Source of the DNA: Spectribacter hydrogenoxidans
GTDB taxonomy: Bacteria > Pseudomonadota > Gammaproteobacteria > Nevskiales > Salinisphaeraceae
Direction of reading: 5' to 3'
Length of the DNA stretch: 64,000 bases
Assembly (NCBI RefSeq): GCF_031846275.1
Contig: NZ_JAVRIB010000016.1
Location: 1-64,000 of the forward strand
Under the pieces are notes generated by a model. That model searched no databases. It had not been told where the DNA came from and worked only from the letters and a program-made list of their open reading frames with translations. This document shows positions 28,100-36,480 of this stretch, in pieces. The position numbers were made by a program, and so were the translations under genes. Position 1 is the stretch's first letter. Each line of letters starts with the position of its first letter.

Positions 28100-29047
28100 A
28101 TGAGCAAGATTCTGATTGTGGCCGATCATCTCGACGGCCAGCTCAACAGCTCCACCGCCCGGACCGTGGCCTGTGCCGCGGAGATCGGCGGTGATATCGA
28201 CATTCTGGTGCTGGCTGACAGCGCCGGCCCCATCGCCGAGGCGGCGGCCGGTCTGGATGGCGTCAGCCGAGTGCTCACCGTCGAGCGGGCCGAGAACGCC
28301 CACCCGCTGGCGGCGATCTATGCGCCGCAGATCGCCGCCGCGGCCGAACAGGGCGACTACAGCCACGTGCTGGGCCCCAACACCACCTTCGGCAAGGACC
28401 TCATGCCCCGCGTGGCGGCCAAGCTGGGCGTGGCCATGGTGACCGACATTGCGGCCGTTCACGGCCCGCACGAATTCGAACGGCCGATCTACGCCGGCAA
28501 CGCGGTGAACACTGTCACCGCCCCGGATGGCCAGACGCTGGTGGGTTCGGTGCGCTGTGCCTCCTATGGCGCGGTGGGTGCGGGTGGCAGTGCCGCGGTG
28601 GAAGCCCTGAGTCTCGACGCCGAGCTCCCCGGGCACACCCGCTTTGTTGAACTCCAGGCCAGCAGCTCCGACCGGCCCGATCTGCAGACCGCCGGCAAGG
28701 TGGTCTCCGGTGGCCGTGGCGTGGGCAGCGAGGAGAACTTCAAGGTCATTTACGACTTCGCCGACAAGATCGGCGCCGCGGTGGGCGCGTCACGCGCGGC
28801 GGTGGACGCCGGTTACGTGCCCAACGACATGCAGGTGGGTCAGACCGGCAAGATCATCAGCCCCGAGCTTTACATGTGCTTCGGTATTTCCGGCGCCATC
28901 CAGCATCTGGCGGGCATCAAGGATGCCGGCACCATCGTCGCCATCAACAAGGACGAGGAAGCCCCGATCTTCGAGGTGGCGGATTTCGGCCTGGTGGGCG
29001 ACCTGTTCAAGGTGCTGCCGGAGCTGGAACAGGCGGTTGCTAAGTAA
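28100..29047 (+). CDS. etfA: electron-transfer flavoprotein alpha subunit
   Basis: FAD-carrying ETF subunit of 315 residues. The N-terminal domain (MSKILIVADHLDGQLNSST) resembles EtfB. The C-terminal FAD domain has VVSGGRGVGSEENFKVI, ASRAAVDAGYVPNDMQVGQTGKIISPELYMCFGISGAIQHLAG and AINKDEEAPIFEVADFGLVGDLF, the last being the ETF alpha signature. It pairs with etfB upstream. Confidence 0.97.
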   Translation: MSKILIVADHLDGQLNSSTARTVACAAEIGGDIDILVLADSAGPIAEAAAGLDGVSRVLTVERAENAHPLAAIYAPQIAAAAEQGDYSHVLGPNTTFGKDLMPRVAAKLGVAMVTDIAAVHGPHEFERPIYAGNAVNTVTAPDGQTLVGSVRCASYGAVGAGGSAAVEALSLDAELPGHTRFVELQASSSDRPDLQTAGKVVSGGRGVGSEENFKVIYDFADKIGAAVGASRAAVDAGYVPNDMQVGQTGKIISPELYMCFGISGAIQHLAGIKDAGTIVAINKDEEAPIFEVADFGLVGDLFKVLPELEQAVAK

Positions 29048-29152
29048 AACGCTAAACGCAAAGGACGCGAAAGACGCAAAGGGATGAAGAGGGTCAGACC
29101 GGACCTGACGGAAACCTTGTTCACTTTGCGTCTTTTGCGTCCTTTGCGGTTC
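29048..29152. repeat. long inverted repeat of CGCAAAGG units, etfA/SDR spacer
   Basis: Left arm 29048-29081 (units ACGCAAAGG, ACGCGAAAG, ACGCAAAGG) pairs with right arm 29123-29152 (ACTTTGCGTCTTTTGCGTCC onward). Inside the loop a smaller inverted repeat GTCAG (29093-29097) / CTGAC (29105-29109) is found. The same nested design recurs at 32187-32267. Confidence 0.85.
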
Positions 29153-29168
29153 ATTAAACGGTAGATAC

Positions 29169-30044
29169 GTGTTGCTCTACGATTCCATTTTCAAGCCTGA
29201 TCTGTTCGCCGGCCAGCGGATTCTGGTCACCGGCGGGGGTAGTGGTATCGGCCGCTGCGTCGCCCACGAGCTGACCAGTCTCGGTGCGAGCGTGGCGCTG
29301 GTCGGCAGGCGCGCCGAAAAGCTCGCCGAAGTGGCGGCCGAGATCGCCGAGGACGGCGGCCGGGCCACCTGCCACACCCTGGATATCCGGCAGGAGGACG
29401 ACGTCAAGCGGGTGGTGGGCGAGATACTTGCCGAGCACGGCCGGCTGGACGGCCTGATCAACAACGCCGGTGGCCAGTTTCCGTCACCACTGGCCGGGAT
29501 CAACCAGAAAGGGTTCGAGACGGTGGTGCGTACCAATCTCACCGGGGGCTTCCTGGTCGCCCGGGAGGTGTTCAATCAGCACATGAACCGGAACGGCGGC
29601 GCCATCGTGAACATCATCGCCGACATGTGGGGCGGCATGCCCGGCATGGGACATTCGGGCGCCGCCCGGGCCGGCATGCTGAACCTCACCGAGACCTGTG
29701 CGGTGGAGTGGGGCGGTGCCGGCGTGCGGGTGAATGCGGTGGCCCCGGGCTGGGTGGCTTCCAGCGGGCTGGATACCTACGAGGATCCGGCCATCAAGGC
29801 CATGATCCCGAAGCTCAAGGAAAGTGTGCCGCTCCAGCGCCTGGCCACGGAATCCGAAATCAGCTCGGCGATCTGCTTTCTGCTGAGTCCCGGCGCCGCG
29901 TTCATTTCCGGTGCCTGCATCCGGGTTGACGGGGGCGCCCCCTGCAACAGCCGGACCTATCCGTTGACCGACAACGGCCGATCCCGCCCCTACCAGGGCT
30001 TTCACCGCTATCAGGCGCCGGCCGCGCTGGTCGGCGGGGAGTAA
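29169..30044 (+). CDS. AtuG-like short-chain dehydrogenase/reductase family protein
   Basis: Rossmann-fold SDR of 291 residues. The cofactor loop is TGGGSGIG at 21-28 and NNAGG at 98-102. It resembles the AtuG-type SDRs of terpene-utilization clusters in its start (SIFKPDLFAGQ) and in NIIADMWGGMPGMGHSGAARAG. The catalytic tetrad is not the standard one: the YxxxK pair is replaced by S163 and R167 (SGAAR), and the usual serine position reads alanine. It therefore either uses another chemistry, as enoyl-CoA reductase-like SDRs do, or is not a classical dehydrogenase. Translation starts at a GTG just after the inverted repeat. It precedes the cytochrome gene by 3 bases. Confidence 0.82.
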   Translation: MLLYDSIFKPDLFAGQRILVTGGGSGIGRCVAHELTSLGASVALVGRRAEKLAEVAAEIAEDGGRATCHTLDIRQEDDVKRVVGEILAEHGRLDGLINNAGGQFPSPLAGINQKGFETVVRTNLTGGFLVAREVFNQHMNRNGGAIVNIIADMWGGMPGMGHSGAARAGMLNLTETCAVEWGGAGVRVNAVAPGWVASSGLDTYEDPAIKAMIPKLKESVPLQRLATESEISSAICFLLSPGAAFISGACIRVDGGAPCNSRTYPLTDNGRSRPYQGFHRYQAPAALVGGE

Positions 30045-30047
30045 GCC

Positions 30048-30524
30048 ATGCGCCGAGTTCTGATTCTGCTGCTGATGCTGACGGCGACGACCGCGGGCGC
30101 CGACTGGCGCAAGACCGCGGATACCGACGAGAAAGTCGAGACGCTGGTCGACATCCTGCCCGGCACGTCGCACTGGATGCTCGACGTGGCCGAGCGCTAC
30201 CGCAATCTCTACTGGGCGGCGAAGTTGGAGCAGTGGCAGTTCGCCGCCTATCAGGCGGACAAGCTGCACGGCCTGCTGGACGAGACCGTGCCCCTGGCCC
30301 GTGACAAGCGGGCGGAGACAGCGGCGCGGTTCGTCGACCGCGTGTATCCCGAACTGACCGAGGCGGTGGAAAGCCGCGACTGGGATCGCTTCGAAGCCGC
30401 CTTCGAGAGCATGCGCGGGGAATGTATTGCCTGTCATGCCGCCAACGACTACGGCTTCATCATTCCCGCGAAGGTGCCGCGTCGCGGTGAAAGCCCGGCC
30501 CTGCATTTCGACGACACGCCCTGA
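30048..30524 (+). CDS. small exported c-type cytochrome
   Basis: Periplasmic protein of 158 residues. A signal peptide occupies about 1-18 (MRRVLILLLMLTATTAGA), and one heme c motif CIACH lies near residue 126, close to the C-terminus. The preceding region is helical and rich in W, Y and charged residues (MLDVAERYRNLYWAAKLEQWQFAAYQADKLHGLL). A helical bundle with a C-terminal CxxCH resembles cytochrome c-prime-like proteins, but I do not recognise the exact family. It is tightly packed between the AtuG-like SDR (3-base gap) and the AtuC-like carboxylase (35-base gap), so it is part of the operon. It might accept electrons from a periplasmic alcohol dehydrogenase that starts terpene-alcohol oxidation; that is a guess. 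Confidence 0.8.
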   Translation: MRRVLILLLMLTATTAGADWRKTADTDEKVETLVDILPGTSHWMLDVAERYRNLYWAAKLEQWQFAAYQADKLHGLLDETVPLARDKRAETAARFVDRVYPELTEAVESRDWDRFEAAFESMRGECIACHAANDYGFIIPAKVPRRGESPALHFDDTP

Positions 30525-30559
30525 CCCGGGCACGACTGTGATCCACCCGCGAGATTCCC

Positions 30560-32176
30560 ATGCCGTTGATTGAATCGACCGTTGACCGTAACGGCGAGAC
30601 GTTTGTCCGCAATCGCGAGGAAATGCTGGCCTGCATCCAGCGTTTCCGCGACGTGGAGGACAAGGTCCGGGCCAGCGAGGAAGCCCGGCGCGGCCGTTAC
30701 GACGAGCGCGGCCAGATCCTGCCGCGTGAACGGGTGAGCCTGCTGCTGGATCGCGGCTCCCCGTTTCTGGAAATTTCCACCCTCTGCGGCTACGGCCATC
30801 ACGACGATACCGACGGTTCCCTGGCTGGCGGCAATACCATCATCGGTATCGGCTACGTTACCGGCGTGCGCTGCCTGATCGTGGCCTCCAACAGCGCGAT
30901 CAAGGGCGGCACCATGACCCCCTGGGGCGTGCAGAAGACGCTGCGCTGCCAGGAAATCGCCATGGAGAACAAGCTGCCGGTGGTATCGCTGATCGAATCC
31001 GGCGGGGCGAATCTTCTCTATCAGGCGGAGCTATTCATTCCGGGCGGCAAGACGTTCGCCAACCAGGCGCGTCTGTCCGCCATGGGCATCCCGCAGGTCA
31101 CCGTGGTGCACGGCTCCAGCACCGCGGGCGGCGCCTACATGCCGGGGCTGTCCGATCACGTCGTGATGGTACGGGGCAATTCCAAGGTATTCCTGGCCGG
31201 CCCGCCGCTGCTCAAGTCCGCCACCGGCGAGGTCGCCACCGACGAGGAGCTGGGCGGCGCCGACATGCATGGCACCCAGGCTGGCACCACCGAGTATCTG
31301 GCCGAAAACGACGTCGACGGCATCCGCCTGGCGCGGGAGATCGTGGCCGGGCTGGGCTGGAACGAGCGGCAGACGCCGACGCGGACGTCGGCCTTCACGC
31401 CGCCCCGGCACGACATCGACGAACTCTGCGGCATCGTGCCCGCGGATTACCGCAAGCCGTTCGACTGTCGGGAGGTCATTGCCCGGGTGGTCGACGGCTC
31501 GGAATTCATGGAGTTCAAGGCCGACCTGGATCAACAGACGATCTGTGGCCGCGGCCGCATTGAGGGCCACACCGTGGGGTTCATCGGCAACAACGGGCCG
31601 ATCACCACCAAGGGGGCCAACAAGGCTGGCCAGTTCATCCAGCTGTGCTGTCAGTCGAACACCCCGATCGTCTACCTGATGAACACCACCGGTTACATGG
31701 TAGGCACGGAGTCCGAGCAGAACGGCATGGTCAAGCACGGGTCCAAGATGATCCAGGCAGTGGCCAACGCCAGCGTGCCGCAGATCACCATCGTCATGGG
31801 CGGTTCGTTCGGCGCCGGCAATTACGGCATGTGCGGTCGCGGATTCGGCCCGCGCTTCATCTTCGCCTGGCCGAACTCGCGCACCAGCGTGATGGGTGGG
31901 GAACAGGCTGCGGGTGTGATGGCCATCATCACCGAGGAAAAGATGGTCAAGGCCGGCCAGCCGGTGGATCAGGACAAGCTGACCGCGATGAAACAGAAGA
32001 TCATCGACCAGTTCGACGCCGAGTCCGACGCCCTGGCCGCTACCGCCCGGCTGTTCGATGACGGCCTGATCGATCCTCGCGACACCCGCCGGGTGCTGGC
32101 CTTCACGTTGTCCATCTGCCGCGATGCCGAGATACGCGACCTGCATCCCAACAGTTTCGGCGTGGCGCGGTTCTAA
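30560..32176 (+). CDS. atuC: acyl-CoA carboxylase carboxyltransferase (AtuC-like)
   Basis: Beta subunit of a biotin-dependent acyl-CoA carboxylase, 538 residues, with two crotonase-like halves. Landmarks include GQILPRERVSLLLDRGSPFLEIS, the oxyanion glycines in HGSSTAGGAYMPGLSDHVVMVRG and the second pair in VMGGSFGAGNYGMCGRGF. The stretch SGGANLLYQAELFIPGGK resembles geranyl-CoA carboxylase beta (AtuC) more than methylcrotonyl-CoA carboxylase beta, whose equivalent reads SGGAFLPRQDEVFPD. The downstream order dehydrogenase, hydratase, biotin subunit is that of atuCDEF. The likely reaction is carboxylation of cis-geranyl-CoA or a related branched enoyl-CoA. Substrate assignment is inference; methylcrotonyl-CoA remains possible. 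Confidence 0.85.
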   Translation: MPLIESTVDRNGETFVRNREEMLACIQRFRDVEDKVRASEEARRGRYDERGQILPRERVSLLLDRGSPFLEISTLCGYGHHDDTDGSLAGGNTIIGIGYVTGVRCLIVASNSAIKGGTMTPWGVQKTLRCQEIAMENKLPVVSLIESGGANLLYQAELFIPGGKTFANQARLSAMGIPQVTVVHGSSTAGGAYMPGLSDHVVMVRGNSKVFLAGPPLLKSATGEVATDEELGGADMHGTQAGTTEYLAENDVDGIRLAREIVAGLGWNERQTPTRTSAFTPPRHDIDELCGIVPADYRKPFDCREVIARVVDGSEFMEFKADLDQQTICGRGRIEGHTVGFIGNNGPITTKGANKAGQFIQLCCQSNTPIVYLMNTTGYMVGTESEQNGMVKHGSKMIQAVANASVPQITIVMGGSFGAGNYGMCGRGFGPRFIFAWPNSRTSVMGGEQAAGVMAIITEEKMVKAGQPVDQDKLTAMKQKIIDQFDAESDALAATARLFDDGLIDPRDTRRVLAFTLSICRDAEIRDLHPNSFGVARF

Positions 32177-32186
32177 CCAAGGCTGG

Positions 32187-32267
32187 AACCGCAAAGGGCG
32201 CAAAGATCCGCAAAGTCAGAGCGATCCTGACGGTGTTTCTTAGCGTCTTTTGCGGTCTTTGCGGTTA
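32187..32267. repeat. long inverted repeat of CGCAAAGG units, atuC/atuD spacer
   Basis: Left arm 32187-32215 (AACCGCAAAGGGCGCAAAG onward) pairs with right arm 32241-32267 (TAGCGTCTTTTGCGGTCTTT onward). The loop holds the same GTCAG...CTGAC inner repeat (32215-32231) as the copy at 29048-29152. The atuD ribosome site follows at once. Confidence 0.85.
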
Positions 32268-32284
32268 ACGTTTAGAGGCAAGTA

Positions 32285-33448
32285 ATGCACATAAGCCACG
32301 AACATCAGCAGATATTCGATACCACCCGGAAGTTCGTCGAGGAGACGATCAATCCGCATGTGGATGATTGGGAAGCCTCCGGCATCTGGCCGGCCCACGA
32401 CATTCTGGGGAAGATGGGGAATCTGGGCCTGCTCGGGATCGCCAAGCCTGAAGCCGTCGGCGGACTGGGGCTGGATTACTCCTATCAGATCCAGTTCGCC
32501 GAGGCCCTCGGCCATTGCCGGGTGGGGGGCGTGCCCATGGCCATCGGCGTACAAACCGACATGGCCACCCCGGCGCTGGCACGTTACGGCTCGGACGAGC
32601 TCAAGCGCGATTTCCTGATGCCGGCCATTGCCGGCCAGCAGGTGGCCTGTATCGGCGTTTCCGAACCGGGCGCCGGATCGGATGTGGCCAGCATCAAGAC
32701 CACCGCCCGCCGTGACGGCGACGACTACGTCATCAACGGCCAGAAGATGTGGATTACCAACGGCGTCCAGGGTGACTGGATATGTCTGCTGGTGAACACC
32801 GGCGAGTCCGGCGATGGCAACCGGCACGGCAACAAGTCGCTGATCGTGGTGCCACTCGATACCCCGGGCATCGACCGCAAGACCAAGCTCGACAAGCTGG
32901 GACAGCGCTCGTCCGACACCGCCATCATCTTCTTCGAGGACGTGCGGGTGCCCGCGCGTTATCTGATCGGTGAGGAGGGCAAGGGTTTCGTCTATCAGAT
33001 GCAACAGTTCCAGGAGGAACGCCTGTTCCTGTCCGCCAGCATCCTGGCGGCCATGGATCGCTGCATCGCGGAAACTGCCGAGTACGCCGGTCAGCGCAAG
33101 GCCTTCGGCGGCACGGTGCTCAACCAGCAGTACGTGCAGTACCGCCTGTCCGAACTGGCCACCGAGGTGGAGGCCACCCGGGCGCTGGTCTATCAGGCCA
33201 CGGAAAAGCTGCTTGCCGGCGAGGACGTCACGCTGCTGGCCTCGATGGCCAAGCTCAAGAGCGCGCGGGTTGCGCGCGACGTGGCCGACGACTGCCTGCA
33301 GTTCTGGGGCGGGCAGGGCTTCATGTGGGACAACCAGGTGGCCCAGTTCTACCGCGACCTGCGGCTGCATTCCATCGGTGGCGGCGCCGACGAGGTGATG
33401 CTGTCGATCATCAGCAAGCGCCTGGGCATGGCCGGTGGCAAGCGCTAG
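32285..33448 (+). CDS. atuD: acyl-CoA dehydrogenase (AtuD-like, citronellyl-CoA type)
   Basis: Short-type acyl-CoA dehydrogenase of 387 residues: CIGVSEPGAGSDVASIKTTA (flavin loop), WITNG, RSSDTAIIFFEDVRVPARYLIG and the C-terminal DCLQFWGGQGFMWDNQVAQFYRDLRLHSIGGGADEVM. The segments INPHVDDWEASG, GLDYSY and SIGGGADEVM, and the gene position between the carboxylase beta subunit and a hydratase, match AtuD, the citronellyl-CoA dehydrogenase of Pseudomonas. Electrons would go to the ETF encoded in the same cluster. Its last bases overlap the following hydratase frame if that one starts at a GTG at 33435. Confidence 0.87.
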   Translation: MHISHEHQQIFDTTRKFVEETINPHVDDWEASGIWPAHDILGKMGNLGLLGIAKPEAVGGLGLDYSYQIQFAEALGHCRVGGVPMAIGVQTDMATPALARYGSDELKRDFLMPAIAGQQVACIGVSEPGAGSDVASIKTTARRDGDDYVINGQKMWITNGVQGDWICLLVNTGESGDGNRHGNKSLIVVPLDTPGIDRKTKLDKLGQRSSDTAIIFFEDVRVPARYLIGEEGKGFVYQMQQFQEERLFLSASILAAMDRCIAETAEYAGQRKAFGGTVLNQQYVQYRLSELATEVEATRALVYQATEKLLAGEDVTLLASMAKLKSARVARDVADDCLQFWGGQGFMWDNQVAQFYRDLRLHSIGGGADEVMLSIISKRLGMAGGKR

Positions 33449-33452
33449 CGCC

Positions 33453-34253
33453 ATGCAACTGCCGGACTACGAAACACTGACACTGGCCGCCGATAACGGC
33501 GTGCTGCACGCCACGCTCAATTGTCCCGAGGCCCGCAACGCGATGAACGTGGCGATGGTGCGGGAACTCACCGAACTCGCCGGATTCGCCAACGATCAGG
33601 CGGCAGTGCGGGCGCTGGTAATCCGGGGTGCGGCGGGCAACTTCTGCGCCGGCGGCGACATCAAGGACATGGCCCGCATCCGCCAGGCGGACGGGAGCGG
33701 GGATCCGGCGGCCGACTACAACCGCGGCTTCGGCACCATGCTCACCGCGCTGTCGCGAACTCGCGCCGCGGTCGTTGCCGTGCTGGAAGGCGCGGTGCTT
33801 GGCGGCGGCTTCGGGCTGGCCTGTATCTCGGATGTCGCCATCGCCCACAAGGACGCGAAGTTCGGCCTGCCGGAAACCGGGCTGGGCCTGCCGCCCGCCC
33901 AGATCGCCCCGTTCGTGGTCGCCCGCATCGGCCTGACCCAGGCCCGCCGCCTGGGGGTATGCGGCGGCCGCTTCGATGGCGAGGAAGCCCGTCGCCTCGG
34001 TCTGGTGCATTTCTGCGAGCCCGACGATGCGGCTCTGGCCTCGCGGCTGGATGAAACCCTCGGACAGATTCGCCGCTGCGCGCCCAACGCCAACGCCATT
34101 ACCAAGGCCCTGATGCTGCGGGTGGGCAACGAGGAGCTGGAGCCCCTGCTGGACGACGCGGCGCGGCAGTTCTCCGAATGCGTGCGCAGCGACGAGGGCA
34201 AGGAGGGCACCGCGGCATTCATCGAGAAACGATTGCCAGGCTGGGCAGAGTGA
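33453..34253 (+). CDS. atuE: enoyl-CoA hydratase (AtuE-like)
   Basis: Crotonase-fold protein of 266 residues. The oxyanion segments are RGAAGNFCAGGDIKDMA and EGAVLGGGFGLACISDVAIAH, and the catalytic region reads GLPETGLGLPPAQIAPFVVARIG. That last phrase is typical of the isohexenylglutaconyl-CoA hydratase group (AtuE) rather than of general short-chain hydratases. The product would be 3-hydroxy-3-isohexenylglutaryl-CoA, which a lyase not found in this window would cleave. I chose ATG 33453, 4 bases after the dehydrogenase stop; a GTG at 33435 is in frame and overlaps that gene. Confidence 0.84.
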   Translation: MQLPDYETLTLAADNGVLHATLNCPEARNAMNVAMVRELTELAGFANDQAAVRALVIRGAAGNFCAGGDIKDMARIRQADGSGDPAADYNRGFGTMLTALSRTRAAVVAVLEGAVLGGGFGLACISDVAIAHKDAKFGLPETGLGLPPAQIAPFVVARIGLTQARRLGVCGGRFDGEEARRLGLVHFCEPDDAALASRLDETLGQIRRCAPNANAITKALMLRVGNEELEPLLDDAARQFSECVRSDEGKEGTAAFIEKRLPGWAE

Positions 34254-34255
34254 TC

Positions 34256-34334
34256 AACCGCAAAGCACGCAAAGGGCGCAAAAGTGAAAGAACGACAGAA
34301 AACTTTCTTTGCGTGCCTTGCGCACTTTGCGGTT
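34256..34334. repeat. long inverted repeat of CGCAAAGG units, atuE/atuF spacer
   Basis: Left arm 34256-34284 (AACCGCAAAGCACGCAAAGG onward) pairs with right arm 34306-34334 (TCTTTGCGTGCCTTGCGCAC onward) around a 21-base loop. It is the fifth and shortest member of the family; the inner GTCAG/CTGAC repeat is missing. It fills the spacer up to the atuF ribosome site. Confidence 0.85.
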
Positions 34335-34357
34335 ACTAAAGGATCGGGAAGTACGCC

Positions 34358-36361
34358 ATGAAGAAGATACTGGTCGCCAACCGTGGCGAGATTGCCGTCC
34401 GCGTCCTGGAAGGTGCGGCACGTCTCGGCTATCGCACGGTGGCCGTTTACAGCGATGCCGACGCCGCCGCCCGCCACGTCCGTGTGGCCGATGAGGCGGT
34501 GCGCATCGGGCCGCCGGCGGCCAGCGATTCCTACCTGTCGATTCCGGTGATCATCGAGGCGGCGCGCGCCACCGGTGCCGATGCCGTGCATCCGGGTTAC
34601 GGGTTCCTGGCGGAGAATGCCGACTTCGCGCGGGCGGTGGAGGCCGCCAGCCTGATCTTTGTCGGCCCGCAACCCGAGGCCATCGATCTGATGGGCAACA
34701 AGCGGGCGGCCAAGGAGCGCATGGAAGCCGCTGGCGTGCCCTGTATTCCCGGCTTCAAGGGCAGCGACGACATCAAGTCGCTGGCCGACCGGGCCGCTGA
34801 GATCGGGTTGCCGGTCATGATCAAGGCGGCCGCCGGGGGCGGCGGTCGCGGCATGCGTCTGGTGGATGAGGCTGCCGGCCTGGCCGAGGCAATCAAGTCG
34901 GCGCGTTCGGAGGCACAGAGTGCCTTCGGTAACGACGAGATCATTGTCGAAAAGGCGGTAACGGGTGCCCGGCACGTGGAAATCCAGGTGCTGGCCGACG
35001 CCCATGGCCATGTCATTCACCTGGGCGAGCGCGACTGCTCCGTCCAGCGCCGCCATCAGAAGATCGTTGAGGAAAGCCCCTGTCCGGTGGCCACGCCGGA
35101 ACTGCGCGCAGCGATGGGCGAGGCGGCGGTCGCGGCGGCCCGGGCCATCGACTACCGCGGTGCCGGCACGGTGGAATTCCTGCTGGATGCCGACGGCAAG
35201 TTCTACTTCCTGGAGATGAATACCCGGTTGCAGGTGGAACATCCGGTGACCGAACTGGTCACCGGCGTGGACCTGGTGGCCTGGCAGCTACGGGTGGCCA
35301 ACGGCGAGCATCTGACCCTGGTCCAGGACGATATCCAGCTACGCGGCCACGCCATCGAGGTGAGGCTCTGCGCCGAGGAGCCGGCCAATCAGTTCCTGCC
35401 GCAGACCGGGCCGGTGCTGGCCTGGCGCCCCCCCGCGGGGGAGGGTATCCGGGTGGATCACGGCGTGCTCGACGGGGGCGAGGTCAGCCCCCATTACGAC
35501 TCGATGCAGGCCAAGATCATCGCCCATGGTGAAACCCGCGAGATCGCCCGCCAGCGGTTGCTGCGGGCGCTGGACGACACCATCTTCTTTGGCGTGGCCT
35601 GCAATCGGGATTTCCTGCGCCTGACCCTGGCGCATCCCGCTTTCGCCGCCGGCAGTTTCGATACCGGCTTCGTCCCCACCCATTTTCCGGATGTCGCGGC
35701 ATCGCTGCCCGCCGCGGACACTCGCCATGCGGCGCTGGCTGCCGCACTCTGCTTCCACGGTGATGCCCGTCAGCTGGCCGGCGACCGCCATGTCAGCGAG
35801 GAACTGCTGACCTGGCACAGCGCCAATCCGAGCCCGGCGCCACTGGTGCTGCGTGCCGGACAGGCACAGGAAAAGCTCCGCCTGTGGGTGCACGCCCGGG
35901 GGGTAGGACGATACCGTGTCACCACCGGCGACGGTGACCAGTTCGTCGCCCACGAAATCACGCTCGACGCCGTTGCCGACGGGCATCTGCGCTGTCGCAT
36001 CGACGGCGCCGATCACCGGGCCCGATTCACCCGTTGCGACGATGCCCTCTGGCTCGATCTGCTGGGTCTGACGCTGGCCTATCACGATGTCACGCTCGCC
36101 GCTGCCGAGACTCGCGGTGACGTTCAGGGCTCCGGGGAAATCATCGCCAACAGCGACGGCAAGATCATCGAGGTCCGGGTGGCCACCGGTGACCAGGTCA
36201 CGCACGGCCAGACGCTGCTGGTGCTCGAGGCGATGAAGATGGAATTCCAGGTGGCTGCTGACGTGGACGGCGAGATCGCCGAGGTGGCGGTTGCGGCCGG
36301 GGATCAGGTTGGCGCCCGCCAGTTGCTGGTGCGAATCACGCCGAACGACGCCGGCGACTGA
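34358..36361 (+). CDS. atuF: biotin carboxylase/carrier subunit of acyl-CoA carboxylase (AtuF-like)
   Basis: Alpha subunit of 667 residues. An ATP-grasp biotin carboxylase domain occupies about 1-445 (KKILVANRGEIAVRV, AAAGGGGRGMRLV, FLEMNTRLQVEHPVTELVTG). A poorly conserved linker follows, and a biotin carrier domain at the end has the biotinylated lysine K627 in LEAMKMEF. With the AtuC-like subunit it would form the geranyl-CoA-type carboxylase. Length and layout fit both AtuF and the methylcrotonyl-CoA subunit; the neighbours favour AtuF. It is the last gene of the catabolic cluster. The 36362-36480 spacer shows nothing notable. Confidence 0.87.
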   Translation: MKKILVANRGEIAVRVLEGAARLGYRTVAVYSDADAAARHVRVADEAVRIGPPAASDSYLSIPVIIEAARATGADAVHPGYGFLAENADFARAVEAASLIFVGPQPEAIDLMGNKRAAKERMEAAGVPCIPGFKGSDDIKSLADRAAEIGLPVMIKAAAGGGGRGMRLVDEAAGLAEAIKSARSEAQSAFGNDEIIVEKAVTGARHVEIQVLADAHGHVIHLGERDCSVQRRHQKIVEESPCPVATPELRAAMGEAAVAAARAIDYRGAGTVEFLLDADGKFYFLEMNTRLQVEHPVTELVTGVDLVAWQLRVANGEHLTLVQDDIQLRGHAIEVRLCAEEPANQFLPQTGPVLAWRPPAGEGIRVDHGVLDGGEVSPHYDSMQAKIIAHGETREIARQRLLRALDDTIFFGVACNRDFLRLTLAHPAFAAGSFDTGFVPTHFPDVAASLPAADTRHAALAAALCFHGDARQLAGDRHVSEELLTWHSANPSPAPLVLRAGQAQEKLRLWVHARGVGRYRVTTGDGDQFVAHEITLDAVADGHLRCRIDGADHRARFTRCDDALWLDLLGLTLAYHDVTLAAAETRGDVQGSGEIIANSDGKIIEVRVATGDQVTHGQTLLVLEAMKMEFQVAADVDGEIAEVAVAAGDQVGARQLLVRITPNDAGD

Positions 36362-36480
36362 CATTCGGCCGGTGCGACTCTCCACGCGGGCTCGATCCGG
36401 CGCCGCGGAACAGGCTACAGTCCGCGGCTGCGGTTTCCCGCCTGCGCCTGTCCCACACCTTGAATAATCCCGAACCCAGC

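Noticed and set aside
27027..34334. Possible CRISPR arrays because of short repeated CGCAGATT and CGCAAAGG units
   Set aside because: Units are 9-10 bp, imperfect, in inverted arms and without unique 30-bp spacers; no cas genes are present.
30560..36361. Leucine (liu) pathway instead of terpene pathway
   Set aside because: The gene order with the dehydrogenase between beta subunit and hydratase, the NLLYQAELFIPGG motif, AtuA and AtuG-like genes, and the lack of HMG-CoA lyase all favour atu. I keep liu as the alternative in the entries.
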